A stretch of 64,000 bases of DNA from DASUBV01 sp963822485 (GCA_963822485.1 CAWGHW010000036.1:62001-126000), one strand, 5' to 3'; positions 16,971 through 25,716 are shown, numbered from the stretch's first letter. The notes: generated by a model from the letters alone, not told the origin. Program-made: numbers and translations.

Positions 16971-17032
16971 CTGTCCACAGATCACCCGGCGGTTATCCCC
17001 CGCGGGCGCTAGTTATCCACTCGTTACCCACA
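16971..17032 (+). other. Cluster of four DnaA-box-like nonamers (cluster 1)
   Basis: Same-strand sites CTGTCCACA (16971), TTATCCCCC (16993), TTATCCACT (17013) and TTACCCACA (17024) each resemble the DnaA box TTATCCACA. They are spaced 22, 20 and 11 bases, near whole helical turns. The 16721-17093 gap holds nothing else I recognise. No replication gene is near. Confidence 0.45.
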
Positions 17033-17093
17033 GCTGGATGCACAGCCAGCGCCTGCTCCCCAGATCGACGGCCGCCGCTGTCATGATGTCCGG

Positions 17094-18284
17094 ATGGACC
17101 GTGACGCCCAGTTGGACGCCCAGGAATACGAACCGTTGCCGGAAGACGAACCGTTGACCCGGCGGGACCGGCTGTGGCGGGCGACCGCGCGGCGCGGCAT
17201 CCCGTTGCCCACCATCCTGGTCACCGTGCTCGTGGTGGCCCTGGCCTACATGTCGGGCAAGGTCATCTACCGGCTGCGCGACATCATCCTGCTGATGGTG
17301 GTGGCGGGCTTCGTCGCCGTGCTGCTGAACCCGCTGGTGGTGGCCCTCCAGCGGTGGAAGGTCAAGCGGCGCGGCCTGGCCGTGACCGTGGTGACCTTCT
17401 GGGCCGTGGTCGTGTTCGCGGGCCTGGCCCTCGCGTTCGGCGTCCCGCTGGCCAACGGCATCGCCAACCTGGCCCACGCGCTGCCCTCCTACGTGAGCCA
17501 GGCCGAGCACGGCCGGGGCTGGATCGGCCACCTGGTGCGCCGGTACCACGTGCAGCACTGGGTGAGCACCAACGCGCCCAAGCTGGTCAGCCTGGGCCAG
17601 GGCCTGGCCAAGCCGGCGCTGTCGCTGGGCAAGGGCGCGTTCTCGCTGCTGCTGACGCTGCTGACCATCTTCGTGCTCGTGCTGCTCCTGCTCCTGGAGG
17701 GCACCAAGATGCGCACCGGCATCCTGGGCCTGATGCAGCCGCGACGCGCGGAGCGGTACTCGCGGATCGCCCGCGAGGTGAGCCAGTCGGTCACCGGCTA
17801 CATGCTGGGAAACTTCCTGACCTCGATCATCGCCGGGGTGGTGGTGCTGGTCACGCTGATGGCGCTGGGCGTGCCGTTCCCGTTCCTGTGGGCGCTGTGG
17901 GTGGCGCTGGTGGACTTCCTGCCGATGATCGGCGGCGCGCTGGCCGGCATCCCGGTGGTGCTGTTCGCGACCGCGCACTCGCTCACGGCGGGCGTGGTGA
18001 CCCTGGTCGTGTTCCTGGTCTACACCCAGGTCGAGAACCACGTGCTGAACCCGATCGTCATGAGCCGCACGGTCAAGGTCAACCCGCTGCTGGTGCTGGT
18101 GTCCATCCTGGTCGGCGCGGAAATCGGCAGCTGGATCGGCGGGATCTTCGGCGCGTTCGTGGGCGCACTGCTGGCCATCCCCGGCGCGGGCGCCCTGCAG
18201 GTCCTGATCAGGGAACTCTGGCAGGCCACCGCGCCGCCAGAGACGGCCGCGGCCTCCGACGAGGATCCGGCCGCTCGCCCGTAG
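17094..18284 (+). CDS. AI-2E family transporter (UPF0118)
   Basis: 396 residues. A charged cytoplasmic N-terminus (1-35) is followed by paired helices (about 38-55 and 62-85), a third at about 98-120, an extended amphipathic region, then helices at about 180-205, 235-262, 265-290, 295-320 and 340-375. Family signatures seen are LMVVAGFVAVLLNPLV, DFLPMIGGALAGIPVVLFA and QVENHVLNPIVMSRTVKVNPLLVL. Members export small molecules or act as proton-coupled antiporters; the substrate here is unknown. It sits between two DnaA-box-like clusters. Confidence 0.9.
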   Translation: MDRDAQLDAQEYEPLPEDEPLTRRDRLWRATARRGIPLPTILVTVLVVALAYMSGKVIYRLRDIILLMVVAGFVAVLLNPLVVALQRWKVKRRGLAVTVVTFWAVVVFAGLALAFGVPLANGIANLAHALPSYVSQAEHGRGWIGHLVRRYHVQHWVSTNAPKLVSLGQGLAKPALSLGKGAFSLLLTLLTIFVLVLLLLLEGTKMRTGILGLMQPRRAERYSRIAREVSQSVTGYMLGNFLTSIIAGVVVLVTLMALGVPFPFLWALWVALVDFLPMIGGALAGIPVVLFATAHSLTAGVVTLVVFLVYTQVENHVLNPIVMSRTVKVNPLLVLVSILVGAEIGSWIGGIFGAFVGALLAIPGAGALQVLIRELWQATAPPETAAASDEDPAARP

Positions 18285-18295
18285 CCGAGCTGGCC

Positions 18296-18352
18296 GGCCG
18301 GCCGCTCGCCGCTCGCCGCTCGCCACTCGCCGCCTGCCGCTCGCCAGCCACT
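18296..18352. repeat. CGCTCGC short tandem repeats 3' of the AI-2E transporter gene
   Basis: A 7-bp unit (CGCTCGC and variants) is repeated about six times within 70 bases of the stop codon. The remainder of 18353-18520 shows no gene or recognisable RNA. Confidence 0.6.
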
Positions 18353-18521
18353 ATTCCCGCCCATTAACGACGGGTCATTTCCGTCGGCGACGCACGGCGT
18401 TACCTGGGGTCGGACCAGGCATTGCGGGGCGGTCAGCGCCTTTTCAGCGCGTGGCCGGGGCCGGTCAGCGGCCCTGTTCACCGGCGCACTATTTACCGGA
18501 CATCGTCTCGACACCCGCCGT

Positions 18522-18577
18522 TTATCCGGCCCCAGACAGGAGTTATCCACCGGATTCCCACAGCTTATTGTGGATAA
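18522..18577. other. Cluster of DnaA-box-like nonamers (cluster 2) with one perfect box
   Basis: TTATCCGGC (18522), TTATCCACC (18543) and ATTCCCACA (18554) on the plus strand, and a perfect TTATCCACA on the minus strand (18569-18577). Cluster 2 lies about 1.5 kb from cluster 1, on the other side of the AI-2E transporter gene and upstream of the MarR gene. Confidence 0.5.
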
Positions 18578-18730
18578 CTCGGGACAGCCCAGCGAATGGC
18601 CCGCGCTAATGGCGATCGGGGATTATCGAGCCTATCGGGCCCAGCCGGGCCGTACCGCCGCGACGGCCAGGCCATATGATGGTAAAGCACCACCACTATG
18701 AGTCACCATGAAGTACCGTAGGCTGATGGG

Positions 18731-19198
18731 GTGGCCGCGTACCCGGGCCTGGCTGCCCCATCGTCGGAGTATCTGCGTCTGGTGAAGGACGCGAGCCTGG
18801 GCATGCTCGCGCTGTCGGACCGGCTGCGGCAGCACTGGGCCGCGCACGCCGGCGCGGTCGGGCTCACCTCCGCGCAGGCCAAGCTGCTGATCAGCCTGGT
18901 CCCCGGCGAGGCGGTCCCGATGCGCGAGCTGGCCGGCCGGCTCGACTACGACGCGTCCAACCTGACCTCGCTCGCCGACCGCCTCCAGGCCAGGGGCGCG
19001 GTGACCCGGCGGCCCGCGGCGGGCGACCGGCGGGTCAAGGCGCTGTCGCTGACCCCCGAAGGCGAGCGGCTGCGAGACCGGTTCTGGCGCCAGCTGGTCG
19101 AGGACCCCGGGCCGCTGGCGCCGCTGAACGAGGCGGAGATCCGGGCCCTGACCACGCTGCTGGCCCGGCTGGAGCCGCCGCGGGACGAGCCGGCGTGA
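18731..19198 (+). CDS. MarR-family transcriptional regulator
   Basis: 155 residues from GTG 18731. The winged helix is visible: LTSAQAKLLISLVPGEAVPMRELAGRLDYDASNLTSLADRLQARGAVTRRPAAGDRRVKALSLTPEG, including the DxRxx wing (GDRRVKAL). It overlaps the next gene by GTGA, so the two are co-translated. Effector unknown. Confidence 0.92.
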   Translation: MAAYPGLAAPSSEYLRLVKDASLGMLALSDRLRQHWAAHAGAVGLTSAQAKLLISLVPGEAVPMRELAGRLDYDASNLTSLADRLQARGAVTRRPAAGDRRVKALSLTPEGERLRDRFWRQLVEDPGPLAPLNEAEIRALTTLLARLEPPRDEPA

Positions 19199-19956
19199 CC
19201 GCTGGAGAGACCGTCACCATCGGCAGCCTGAACCTGCACTGCGGGCTCACCGCCGCCGGCCAGCCGTTCAGCGTGGCCGAGGCCATCGGCCGGCTGCCGG
19301 CCGACATCGTCGCGCTCCAGGAGACCTGGTGGCTCCGCGACGGCGCGGACAGCACCGACGGCACGGACGGCACGAGCGGCACCGGCGGCGTGGACGCCGT
19401 GGCCGCGCTGGCGCGGGACCGGGGCGCCGAGCTGATCCGGACCCCATTCCTCGAAGGGACGCTGGCCAACCTGGGCATCGCCCCGCGGTCGGAGCGCGGC
19501 AGCTGGGGCATCGCGGTGCTGAGCTGGCTGCCGGTGACCGGCTACGAGATCGTGGACCTGGGGCTGGCGCCCGGCGACGTGGTCCGCCGGAGCGCGCTGG
19601 TCTGCTCGGTCACCGCGCCGGGCGGCTGGCCGCTCCGGCTGGTCAACACCCACCTGACGCACAAGTTCACCAGCCCGGTGCAGCTGTACCGGCTGGCCCG
19701 GCACCTGGCCGCGGGCCCGCCGGTGCCGACGGTGATCGTCGGCGACCTGAACATGCCCCGGCTGGCTACCCGGGTGGCCGGCGGGTACGCGCCCACGGTG
19801 CGCGGCGCCACGTACCCGGCCCACCGCCCGCTCATCCAGCTCGACCACCTGCTGGCCGGCGCCGGGGTGGACTGCTGCTCCGCCGCGGTGCTGCCGCCGG
19901 TCGGCTCGGATCACCTGCCGGTGCTAGGCCGGTTCCGGCGTCGCCACGGCCGCTGA
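19195..19956 (+). CDS. Endonuclease/exonuclease/phosphatase family protein
   Basis: 253 residues. All family motifs are present: SLNLHC near the start, ALQETWW (metal-binding Glu), LVNTHLTHKF, VIVGDLNMPRL (catalytic Asp/Asn), LDHLLAG and the final SDHLPVLGRF. Around residue 50 is a short low-complexity TDGTDGTSGTGG repeat. No signal peptide, so a cytoplasmic phosphodiesterase or phosphatase; substrate unknown. Its 3' end overlaps the convergent LLM gene by 33 bases. Confidence 0.88.
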   Translation: MTAGETVTIGSLNLHCGLTAAGQPFSVAEAIGRLPADIVALQETWWLRDGADSTDGTDGTSGTGGVDAVAALARDRGAELIRTPFLEGTLANLGIAPRSERGSWGIAVLSWLPVTGYEIVDLGLAPGDVVRRSALVCSVTAPGGWPLRLVNTHLTHKFTSPVQLYRLARHLAAGPPVPTVIVGDLNMPRLATRVAGGYAPTVRGATYPAHRPLIQLDHLLAGAGVDCCSAAVLPPVGSDHLPVLGRFRRRHGR

Positions 19957-21020
19957 GCGCGGCAGCAGCGGCCCGTGCTCGAGCCGCGGCAGCACGTGCC
20001 GCGCGAACAGGTCGCCCTCGGCGGCATGCGGGTAGCCGGACAGGATGAACGCCTCCATGCCCAGGTCGCAGTAGGCGCGCAGCTTGGCCAGCACCTGGTC
20101 GGGGTCGCCGACGATGGCCGCGCCCGCGCCCGAGCGGGCCCGGCCGATGCCGGTCCACAGGTTCGGCTCCGCGTAGCCCTCGTCATCGGCGGTGTCCCGC
20201 AGCTCGTTCTGCCGCGCGTTGCCGGTCGACGTGGTGTCCAGCGACTGGCGGCGGATCCGCTGGCCGGTGACCGGGTCGAGCCGGGACAGCAGCCGCCGGG
20301 CCGCGACCCTGGCCTCCTGCTCGGTGGCCCGCACGATCACGTGCGCCCGGTAGCCGAACCGCAGCTCGCGCCCGTAGCGGGCGGCCCGGGACCGCATGTC
20401 GGCGAGCACCGCCTCGACACCCGCCATGGTGTCCGGCCACATCAGGAACACGTCCGCGCCCTGCGCGGCCACCTCCCGTCCCGCCTCGGACAGGCCGCCG
20501 AAGTAGAACGGCGGGCACCCGCCGGCCGGCCGCAGCCGCGGGGGTCGAGCGTCAGGCTGACGAACTCGCCGTGGAAGTCGACCGGCTTGCCGTTGAGCAG
20601 GTCCCGCAGCACGCCGAGGATCTCCAGCGTGCGGCGGTAGCGCGGCTCGGCGTCCAGGTCCTGGCCGGGCAGGGCCGAGGAGATGATGTTGATCGTCAGC
20701 CGGCCGCCCAGCATCTGGTCGATGGTGGCGAGCTGGCGGGCCAGCTGCGGCGGCCACATCTCGCCCATCCGTACCGCCAGCAGCAGCTGCATGCGCCGCA
20801 GCAGCGGCGCGATGCCGGCCGCGAACGCCACCGAGTCGATGCCCATGGCGTAGCCCGAGGGCAGCAGCAGGTTGTCGTAGCCCGCCTCCTCGGCCGCCAG
20901 CGCGATGGTCCGGCAGTGCTCCCAGCTGGACCGCAGGGCCGGCTCGGGGACGCCGAGAAACTCGTAGTCGTCGTCGCACAGGGCGGCGAACCAGGAAACC
21001 TCACAGCCCGTGGATCCCAT
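19924..21020 (-). CDS. LLM-class flavin-dependent monooxygenase, SsuD-like (frameshifted)
   Basis: About 365 residues if one G is restored in the run at 20540-20544. The first frame (from ATG 21020) gives the FMN-barrel N-terminus with EEAGYDNLLLPSGYAMGIDSVAFAAGIAPLLRRMQLLLAVRMGEMWPPQLARQLATIDQMLGGRLTINI broken into its usual blocks; the second gives CPPFYFGGLSEAGREVAAQGADVFLMW and GDPDQVLAKLRAYCDLGMEAFILSGYPH. The alkanesulfonate monooxygenase group uses reduced FMN and oxygen to release sulfite; the actual substrate is inference. Confidence 0.85.
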
Positions 21021-21057
21021 CGGCGCACCTGCCTTTCACGTCTGCCATCTGACGGCG

Positions 21058-21140
21058 CTTCCATCCCGCCGGCGCTTCCATCCGCCGGCGCTGCCTGCCT
21101 GCCGGCGTTGCCATCCCGCCGCTGCCATCCTGCCCGGCCG
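21058..21140. repeat. Degenerate CCGCCGGCG(C)TTCCATC tandem repeats
   Basis: The gap between the LLM gene and the phosphoesterase gene (21021-21285) holds four to five degenerate copies of a roughly 16-20 bp unit containing CCATCC and CCGGCG. No gene is seen in it. Confidence 0.55.
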
Positions 21141-21285
21141 GGCCGCCCCGCGCCACACCCGTTGGGCGGCCCGAGAGGTGGCCGACGGCTGCTCTTCATA
21201 TGGAAGTTCTATGGCGGTACGACGGGATTTGAGATGCTCGCAGCGGGATCAGATTCCCCGGCCGGCAGGCGACACGGGAGGCAAC

Positions 21286-22746
21286 ATGAGCGAGCTGCCC
21301 GATACCGCAGGTAATGGCGAGGCCAATGGCCCAGTGACCGGTGGCCCGGTGACCAATGGCCCGGTGACCGGTAGCCCGGTGACCAGCAGGCGCCGCGTGC
21401 TCCAGGCCGGCCTGGCCGCCGGGGCCGCCGTCGGCGTCGGCGCCTGGCGCTCGGCCGCCGGCCCCGCCGCCCCGCTGAACCCGCTGGACCAGCACCTGCG
21501 CAAGCCCGGATCGCGGCCCTACCCCAAGCTGCCCGTGGGCACCGACACGATCCCGCAGATCGAGCACATCGTCATCCTGATGATGGAGAACCATTCCTAC
21601 GACAACCGGTTCGGGATGCTGCGCCGCCCCGGGGCCGACGGTTTCCGCATTGGCCGCCACGGCAAGCCGCTGAACACCAACCCGTACAAGAACGGGGATA
21701 TCCAGCACGCGTTCCGGATGCCGACCACCTGCCAGAACCACGCGGTCGCGCAAGACTGGCTGAACAGCCACCGGCAGCTGGGCACCGGCCACAACAACGG
21801 GTTCGTGGAGTCCGGCAGCGGCCCCACCTCGATGGGCTACTGGGAGCGGGCCGACCAGCCGTTCTACTACTCCATGGCCTCGGTGTTCCCGATCGCCGAC
21901 CGGTACTTCTGCTCGCTGCTCGGCCAGACCGACCCCAACCGGCGCTACCTGATGGCCGCCACCTCGCTGGGCCAGGTCAACGACACCCTGCCCAAGCTGA
22001 GCGACTACCCGGCCAACGGCACCATCTTCGACCACGTGGCCGCGGTGGGCAGGAGCTGGAAGGCCTACTACAGCAGCGTGTCGAGCACCGCCCTGTTCCC
22101 CGAGCTGTTCATCAAGAACACGAAGAAGATCGTCAAGATCGCGGAGTTCTACCAGGACGCGGCATCGGGCAAGCTGCCCGGCCTGTCCCTGGTCGAGCCC
22201 AACTACGACACCCAGTCCGAGGAGAACCCGCAGGACATCGTGGTCGGCGAGCAGTTCGCGGCCAAGGTGATCGACGCCGTGATGAAGGGCCCGGCGTGGG
22301 ACCGCACGCTGCTGGTCTGGACCTATGACGAGCACGGCGGCTACTACGACCACGTGGTCCCGCCGCGCGCGCTGGTGCCCGACAGCATCAAGCCGCACGT
22401 CCCGTCCGGCGAGAAGGTCTACACCGGCTTTCGCCAGTACGGGTTCCGGGTGCCGACCGCGGTCATCTCGCCGTACGCCCGCCGGGACTACGTCTCGCAC
22501 AAGGTCATGGACCACACCAGCATCTGCGCGCTGGTCGAGCACAAGTGGAACCTCCCGGCGATGACCTACCGGGACGCCAACGCCAGCCCGATGCTCGACA
22601 TGCTGGACCTGCGCCACCCGGCCTTCAAGACCCCGCCCAAGCTGGCCAGGCCGCTGCTCGCCACCGACCACGGCGCGCTGAAGTGCGAGAAGACCGGCCC
22701 CGGTGTCATCCCGCCGCCCGGCTCGGTGACCAAGCCGAAGAAGTAG
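21286..22746 (+). CDS. Secreted phosphoesterase (phospholipase C / acid phosphatase family), Tat substrate
   Basis: 486 residues from ATG 21286 with GGGAGG five bases upstream. Residues 12-32 are four copies of a five-residue VTGGP-like repeat, then the twin-arginine signal SRRRVLQAGLAAGAAVGVG. The catalytic domain has EHIVILMMENHSYDNRFGM (metal-binding Glu/Asn), FCSLLGQTDPNRRYLMAAT and TYDEHGGYYDHVVPP (metal ligands Asp/Glu/His), then a late VMDHTSICALVEHKW. It should hydrolyse phosphodiesters or phosphomonoesters outside the cell. Confidence 0.9.
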   Translation: MSELPDTAGNGEANGPVTGGPVTNGPVTGSPVTSRRRVLQAGLAAGAAVGVGAWRSAAGPAAPLNPLDQHLRKPGSRPYPKLPVGTDTIPQIEHIVILMMENHSYDNRFGMLRRPGADGFRIGRHGKPLNTNPYKNGDIQHAFRMPTTCQNHAVAQDWLNSHRQLGTGHNNGFVESGSGPTSMGYWERADQPFYYSMASVFPIADRYFCSLLGQTDPNRRYLMAATSLGQVNDTLPKLSDYPANGTIFDHVAAVGRSWKAYYSSVSSTALFPELFIKNTKKIVKIAEFYQDAASGKLPGLSLVEPNYDTQSEENPQDIVVGEQFAAKVIDAVMKGPAWDRTLLVWTYDEHGGYYDHVVPPRALVPDSIKPHVPSGEKVYTGFRQYGFRVPTAVISPYARRDYVSHKVMDHTSICALVEHKWNLPAMTYRDANASPMLDMLDLRHPAFKTPPKLARPLLATDHGALKCEKTGPGVIPPPGSVTKPKK

Positions 22747-22766
22747 CCCGCCGCGCGCGCCCGCCG

Positions 22767-25340
22767 TCACCACAGGTCCCGGCCGACGGCGGCGCCGTGA
22801 GCGAGGCGGAGGGGCGCGGTGCCGCCTGGACTGAGGAGCGAGGAACGACGAAGGAGCGACGAGCGACGAGGGAAGGCGCCCTTAAGCGCCCCGGAGCCGA
22901 GCGGGAGCGCCGTGAGCCGGTCCTCGGCCTGGCCGAGCGTGGCGTGCTGGGCCCGCACCGTCACCAGGCCCGGACGCCCGGCCAGCGACCGGACGAAGGC
23001 GCCGCCCACCCCGCCGTACTCGCCGAACGCGAACGGGTTGTCGCCGATGAGGGTGGCCGGGCCGGTCAGCGTCAGCGATACCGACCCGGTGACGTACGGT
23101 CGCTGGTTGCCGTAGGCGTCCAGCGCGCGGAAGGTCACGCGGGTGGTGTCGGCGCCGTCGGCCTGGAGCGCGGAGTCGTCCAGGCTCAGCGCCAGCCGGT
23201 CACGCGAGGGGTCGGCCGACATCAGCATCGACGCGGCCAGCGTGCCGCCGACGTAGCCGTCGATGCGCAGCTCCGGCCGCCCCGTGCCGTCCACGGTCAG
23301 GTCGGCGAAGGCCGGCGGGTAGGCCAGGCTGCCGTAGTCCTGGGCATCCGGCAGCGCGGTGGCGACGTGCTGGCCGGCCACGAACAGCTCGAGCCGGTCG
23401 CAGTTGGTGGCGATCATGCTGGCCGGACCGGGCCCGTCCGGCGGCGAGGCCGGGCCGAAGTCCCAGAAGAACACGGGCAGGATCACCGGCCGGATGTGCG
23501 GGCTGACCTGCGAGCGGTAGAACGCGGCGCCGGGCTTGGCCACCCGGAACGTGTCGAGCACGCCGGGCCACTTCATGTTCTGCCAGATCCGGTCGCCGCC
23601 GTTGAGCGACGCGTAGTCGATCGCGCACCAGCCCAGCAGCCCGGCGTAGCCGCTATCGGCCTGGGCCAGGTTGTGCACCTGAGCGTGCATCCGGCCCTGC
23701 ACGGCCAGCACCGCCCCGGTGTCGATCCAGCGGTACAGCGGCGCGCCGTCCAGCGCGCCGACCGCCTCGGTGACCAGGTACGGCACGCCGGGCAGCGGCG
23801 GGTTCAGCGTGGCATCGCCGGCGGCGGTGTGGTGGTAGTCGTCGTAGCCGTACACGTCCTGCGCCCAGCCGGTGAGCGAGTAGCTGCTCATCGCGCCCGA
23901 GGTGGGCCGGGATCCGTCCAGCTGGTCGGCGACCTGGCGGGTCTGCTGGTAGAGGGCGGGGAAGTTGGCCGTCTCGTTGAGCCGGGTGCCCCAGATGATG
24001 ACCGACGGCCGGCTGCGGTCGCGGACCACCATGTCGTGCACGTTCTGCACGACGATCGCCTGGAAGGCCGCGTCGCCCACGTACTGCCAGCCCGGCGTCT
24101 CCTCCCACACCATCAGCCCCAGCTCGTCGCAGGCGTCCAGGAAGTGCGGCGACTGCGGGTAGTGCGAGCAGCGCACCATGTTGCAGTTCAGCTCGTTCCT
24201 GATGATCTCGGCGTCCCGGCGCTGGAGCCGGGCGGCGGCGGCCATGCCCAGGTAGGGAAAGAGCTGGTGCCGGTCCAGGCCGAAGATCTCCAGGCGCTGG
24301 CCGTTCAGGTAGAAGCCGTCGACTCTGAAGTCGGCCTCGCGGAAGCCGGTCCTGACCTCGGCCACGTCCGGGCCGCCGGCGTCACCGGCCCGGTCGCCGT
24401 CGAGCGTGGTGCGTACGGTGTACAGCCGCGGCGCGTCCGGTGACCACAGGGCCACTGGGCCGAGACCGTTAATCGTGAGCGAAGCGACCGTCGGGCCGGT
24501 GCCGGTGATCGTCACCGTGGCCGACGCCGACGCCATCGGCCGTGACCCGTCCAGTAGTTCGGCGGTGACCTGCAGCGGGCCGCTGGGCACCACGGCGGCG
24601 TCGATGGTGGCCTGGACCGCCACGCTCGGGCTGGGGCCGAGCACCCCGGACGGCAGGACGAACACGTCGGACAGGAAGACCTCGGGCACGACCCGCAGCG
24701 TGACGTCGCGGTAGATGCCGCCGGGCTGCAGGTAGTCGACCGCCGCCGCCCCTTGGGGCTGCCGTCCGGCGGCACGTCCAGCCAGGTGGCGTCGACGATG
24801 ACGGCGAGCACGTTGTCGCCGTCGGCCAGCGCGCCGGTGAGCTCGGCCGACCACGGCAGGTACCCGCCCTGATGGGTGCTCACGGTGGTGCCGTTGAGCA
24901 CCACCGTGGCATTGGTCATGACGCCGTCGAAGTCGGCCAGCACCCGGCCGCGGCCCGGCGGCCGGGCGAAGTGCTTGCGGTAGATCCATACGTTCTGCCA
25001 GCTGCTCACGTCCCAGTCGCCCCAGGACAGCGGGGTGACGGTATGCGGCAGCGTCACCGGCCGCGAAGCCGCTGTCGTCGAAGCCGGGCTGCTCGGCGCC
25101 GGTGGTGTACGGGCCGCCGAACAGCCAGCCCTGGCCGAAGTCGAGGCTGCGGGCGGGCCGGGCGGCTAAGGAGGCCGTCCTGGCGGTGGCACCGGTGGCA
25201 CTGGTGGCGGTGGTGTCGTTGGTGGCGCTGGTGGCGCTGAGCTGGGCTGAGGTCTGCGGGCGAGCGCGGCCCGCGGCGCTGGCGGCCAGGGCGCCGAGGG
25301 CGCCGCCACGCAGGACCATGCGCCTGGAGAGTCCGTCCAT
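22767..25340 (-). CDS. Secreted glycoside hydrolase family 2 protein (two compensating frameshifts)
   Basis: About 857 residues from ATG 25340. MDGLSRRMVLRGGALGALAA is a Tat signal. The frame is lost at about 25057-25062 (one extra base) and regained at 24755-24758 (one missing base in a G run); between them the correct protein reads DVSSWQNVWIYRKHFARPP... TNATVVLNGTTVSTHQGGYLPW, the GH2 sugar-binding domain. The barrel has RCSHYPQSPHFLDACDELGLMVWEE, acid/base IIWGTRLNE and a probable nucleophile in YLVTEAVG. The last ~40 codons run through a dispersed repeat, so the natural end may have been earlier. Confidence 0.85.
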   Translation of the reverse strand: MDGLSRRMVLRGGALGALAASAAGRARPQTSAQLSATSATNDTTATSATGATARTASLAARPARSLDFGQGWLFGGPYTTGAEQPGFDDSGFAAGDAAAYRHPAVLGRLGREQLAERMDLPQALRPAAGPRPGAGRLRRRHDQCHGGAQRHHREHPSGRVPAVVGRAHRRAGRRRQRARRHRRRHLAGRAAGRQPQGAAAVDYLQPGGIYRDVTLRVVPEVFLSDVFVLPSGVLGPSPSVAVQATIDAAVVPSGPLQVTAELLDGSRPMASASATVTITGTGPTVASLTINGLGPVALWSPDAPRLYTVRTTLDGDRAGDAGGPDVAEVRTGFREADFRVDGFYLNGQRLEIFGLDRHQLFPYLGMAAAARLQRRDAEIIRNELNCNMVRCSHYPQSPHFLDACDELGLMVWEETPGWQYVGDAAFQAIVVQNVHDMVVRDRSRPSVIIWGTRLNETANFPALYQQTRQVADQLDGSRPTSGAMSSYSLTGWAQDVYGYDDYHHTAAGDATLNPPLPGVPYLVTEAVGALDGAPLYRWIDTGAVLAVQGRMHAQVHNLAQADSGYAGLLGWCAIDYASLNGGDRIWQNMKWPGVLDTFRVAKPGAAFYRSQVSPHIRPVILPVFFWDFGPASPPDGPGPASMIATNCDRLELFVAGQHVATALPDAQDYGSLAYPPAFADLTVDGTGRPELRIDGYVGGTLAASMLMSADPSRDRLALSLDDSALQADGADTTRVTFRALDAYGNQRPYVTGSVSLTLTGPATLIGDNPFAFGEYGGVGGAFVRSLAGRPGLVTVRAQHATLGQAEDRLTALPLGSGALKGAFPRRSSLLRRSSLLSPGGTAPLRLAHGAAVGRDLW
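22811..22881 (+). repeat. Dispersed ~70-bp repeat, copy A
   Basis: About 90% identical to the reverse complement of 52151-52222. The shared core includes GCCTGGACTGAGGAGCGAG and ends GACGAGGGAAGGCGCC. Here it forms the extreme 3' end of the glycoside hydrolase frame, between convergent genes. Confidence 0.75.
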
Positions 25341-25347
25341 GAACGTA

Positions 25348-25376
25348 AATATAAGTAAACCTACCGATTTAGTAAA
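25348..25376 (-). promoter_or_regulatory. Promoter of the glycoside hydrolase gene, probably leaderless
   Basis: On the minus strand TTTACT (-35 like), a 17-base spacer and TATATT (-10) are followed by only 7 bases before the ATG. Transcription would therefore start at or beside the start codon, consistent with the lack of a ribosome site. The spacer holds AAATCGGTAGGTTT, a partial palindrome that could be a LacI-type operator. Confidence 0.6.
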
Positions 25377-25486
25377 GAACAAGGGTTCGGTCGGCCGGCT
25401 GCGCATACGGCGCATTGTGGCACGGGCGGGATGCGGGCTGAGCCCGCCGGGCCGGGGCTGGCGGGGGCACAGCGGGGCACAGCAAG

Positions 25487-25536
25487 TGATCACGACCGAT
25501 TTGCCGCGGTTTCCTGCGGTCAATCGGTCGAGATCA
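25487..25536. other. 21-bp imperfect inverted repeat upstream of the glycoside hydrolase
   Basis: The arms begin TGATCACGACCGATT and end AATCGGTCGAGATCA, with three mismatches over 21 bp and an 8-base loop. It lies about 150 bases upstream of the hydrolase start and 180 bases past the DUF2690 stop; operator or late terminator are both possible. The rest of 25377-25670 shows nothing recognisable. Confidence 0.45.
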
Positions 25537-25670
25537 TCGAGGCCGCGGTTCCGGCGGCCTAGCCGACTGCGGTCCGGTGGTGGCGGGTGCCCAGCGTCAC
25601 TACGCCGCCGTCCCAGTCCGCGACCCGGCACACACCCGAGGCGCACGAGACCGATTCAGCCCGGACACGC

Positions 25671-25710
25671 GGATGTCCCGCCGGCCACTGCGGTGGCCAG
25701 CGGGACATCC
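25671..25710 (-). terminator. Terminator hairpin of the DUF2690 gene
   Basis: An 18-bp stem (arms starting GGATGTCCCGC and ending GCGGGACATCC, one mismatch) around a TGCG loop begins 6 bases after the stop codon. A smaller hairpin, GGTGTC-AG-GACACC (25713-25726), overlaps the stop codon itself. No T-tract, as is common in actinobacteria. Confidence 0.75.
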
Positions 25711-25716
25711 CCGGTG

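Noticed and set aside
16766..16978. A 70-codon minus-strand frame starting MDSQKILKTRPETP
   Set aside because: No ribosome site or recognisable domain; the interval is better explained as a leader or small RNA ending at the terminator at 16690-16720.
16921..18600. Chromosomal origin of replication, from the DnaA-box-like clusters
   Set aside because: No dnaA, dnaN, recF, gyrB, rpmH or parAB gene is nearby and only about eight imperfect boxes are seen, far fewer than in actinobacterial origins.
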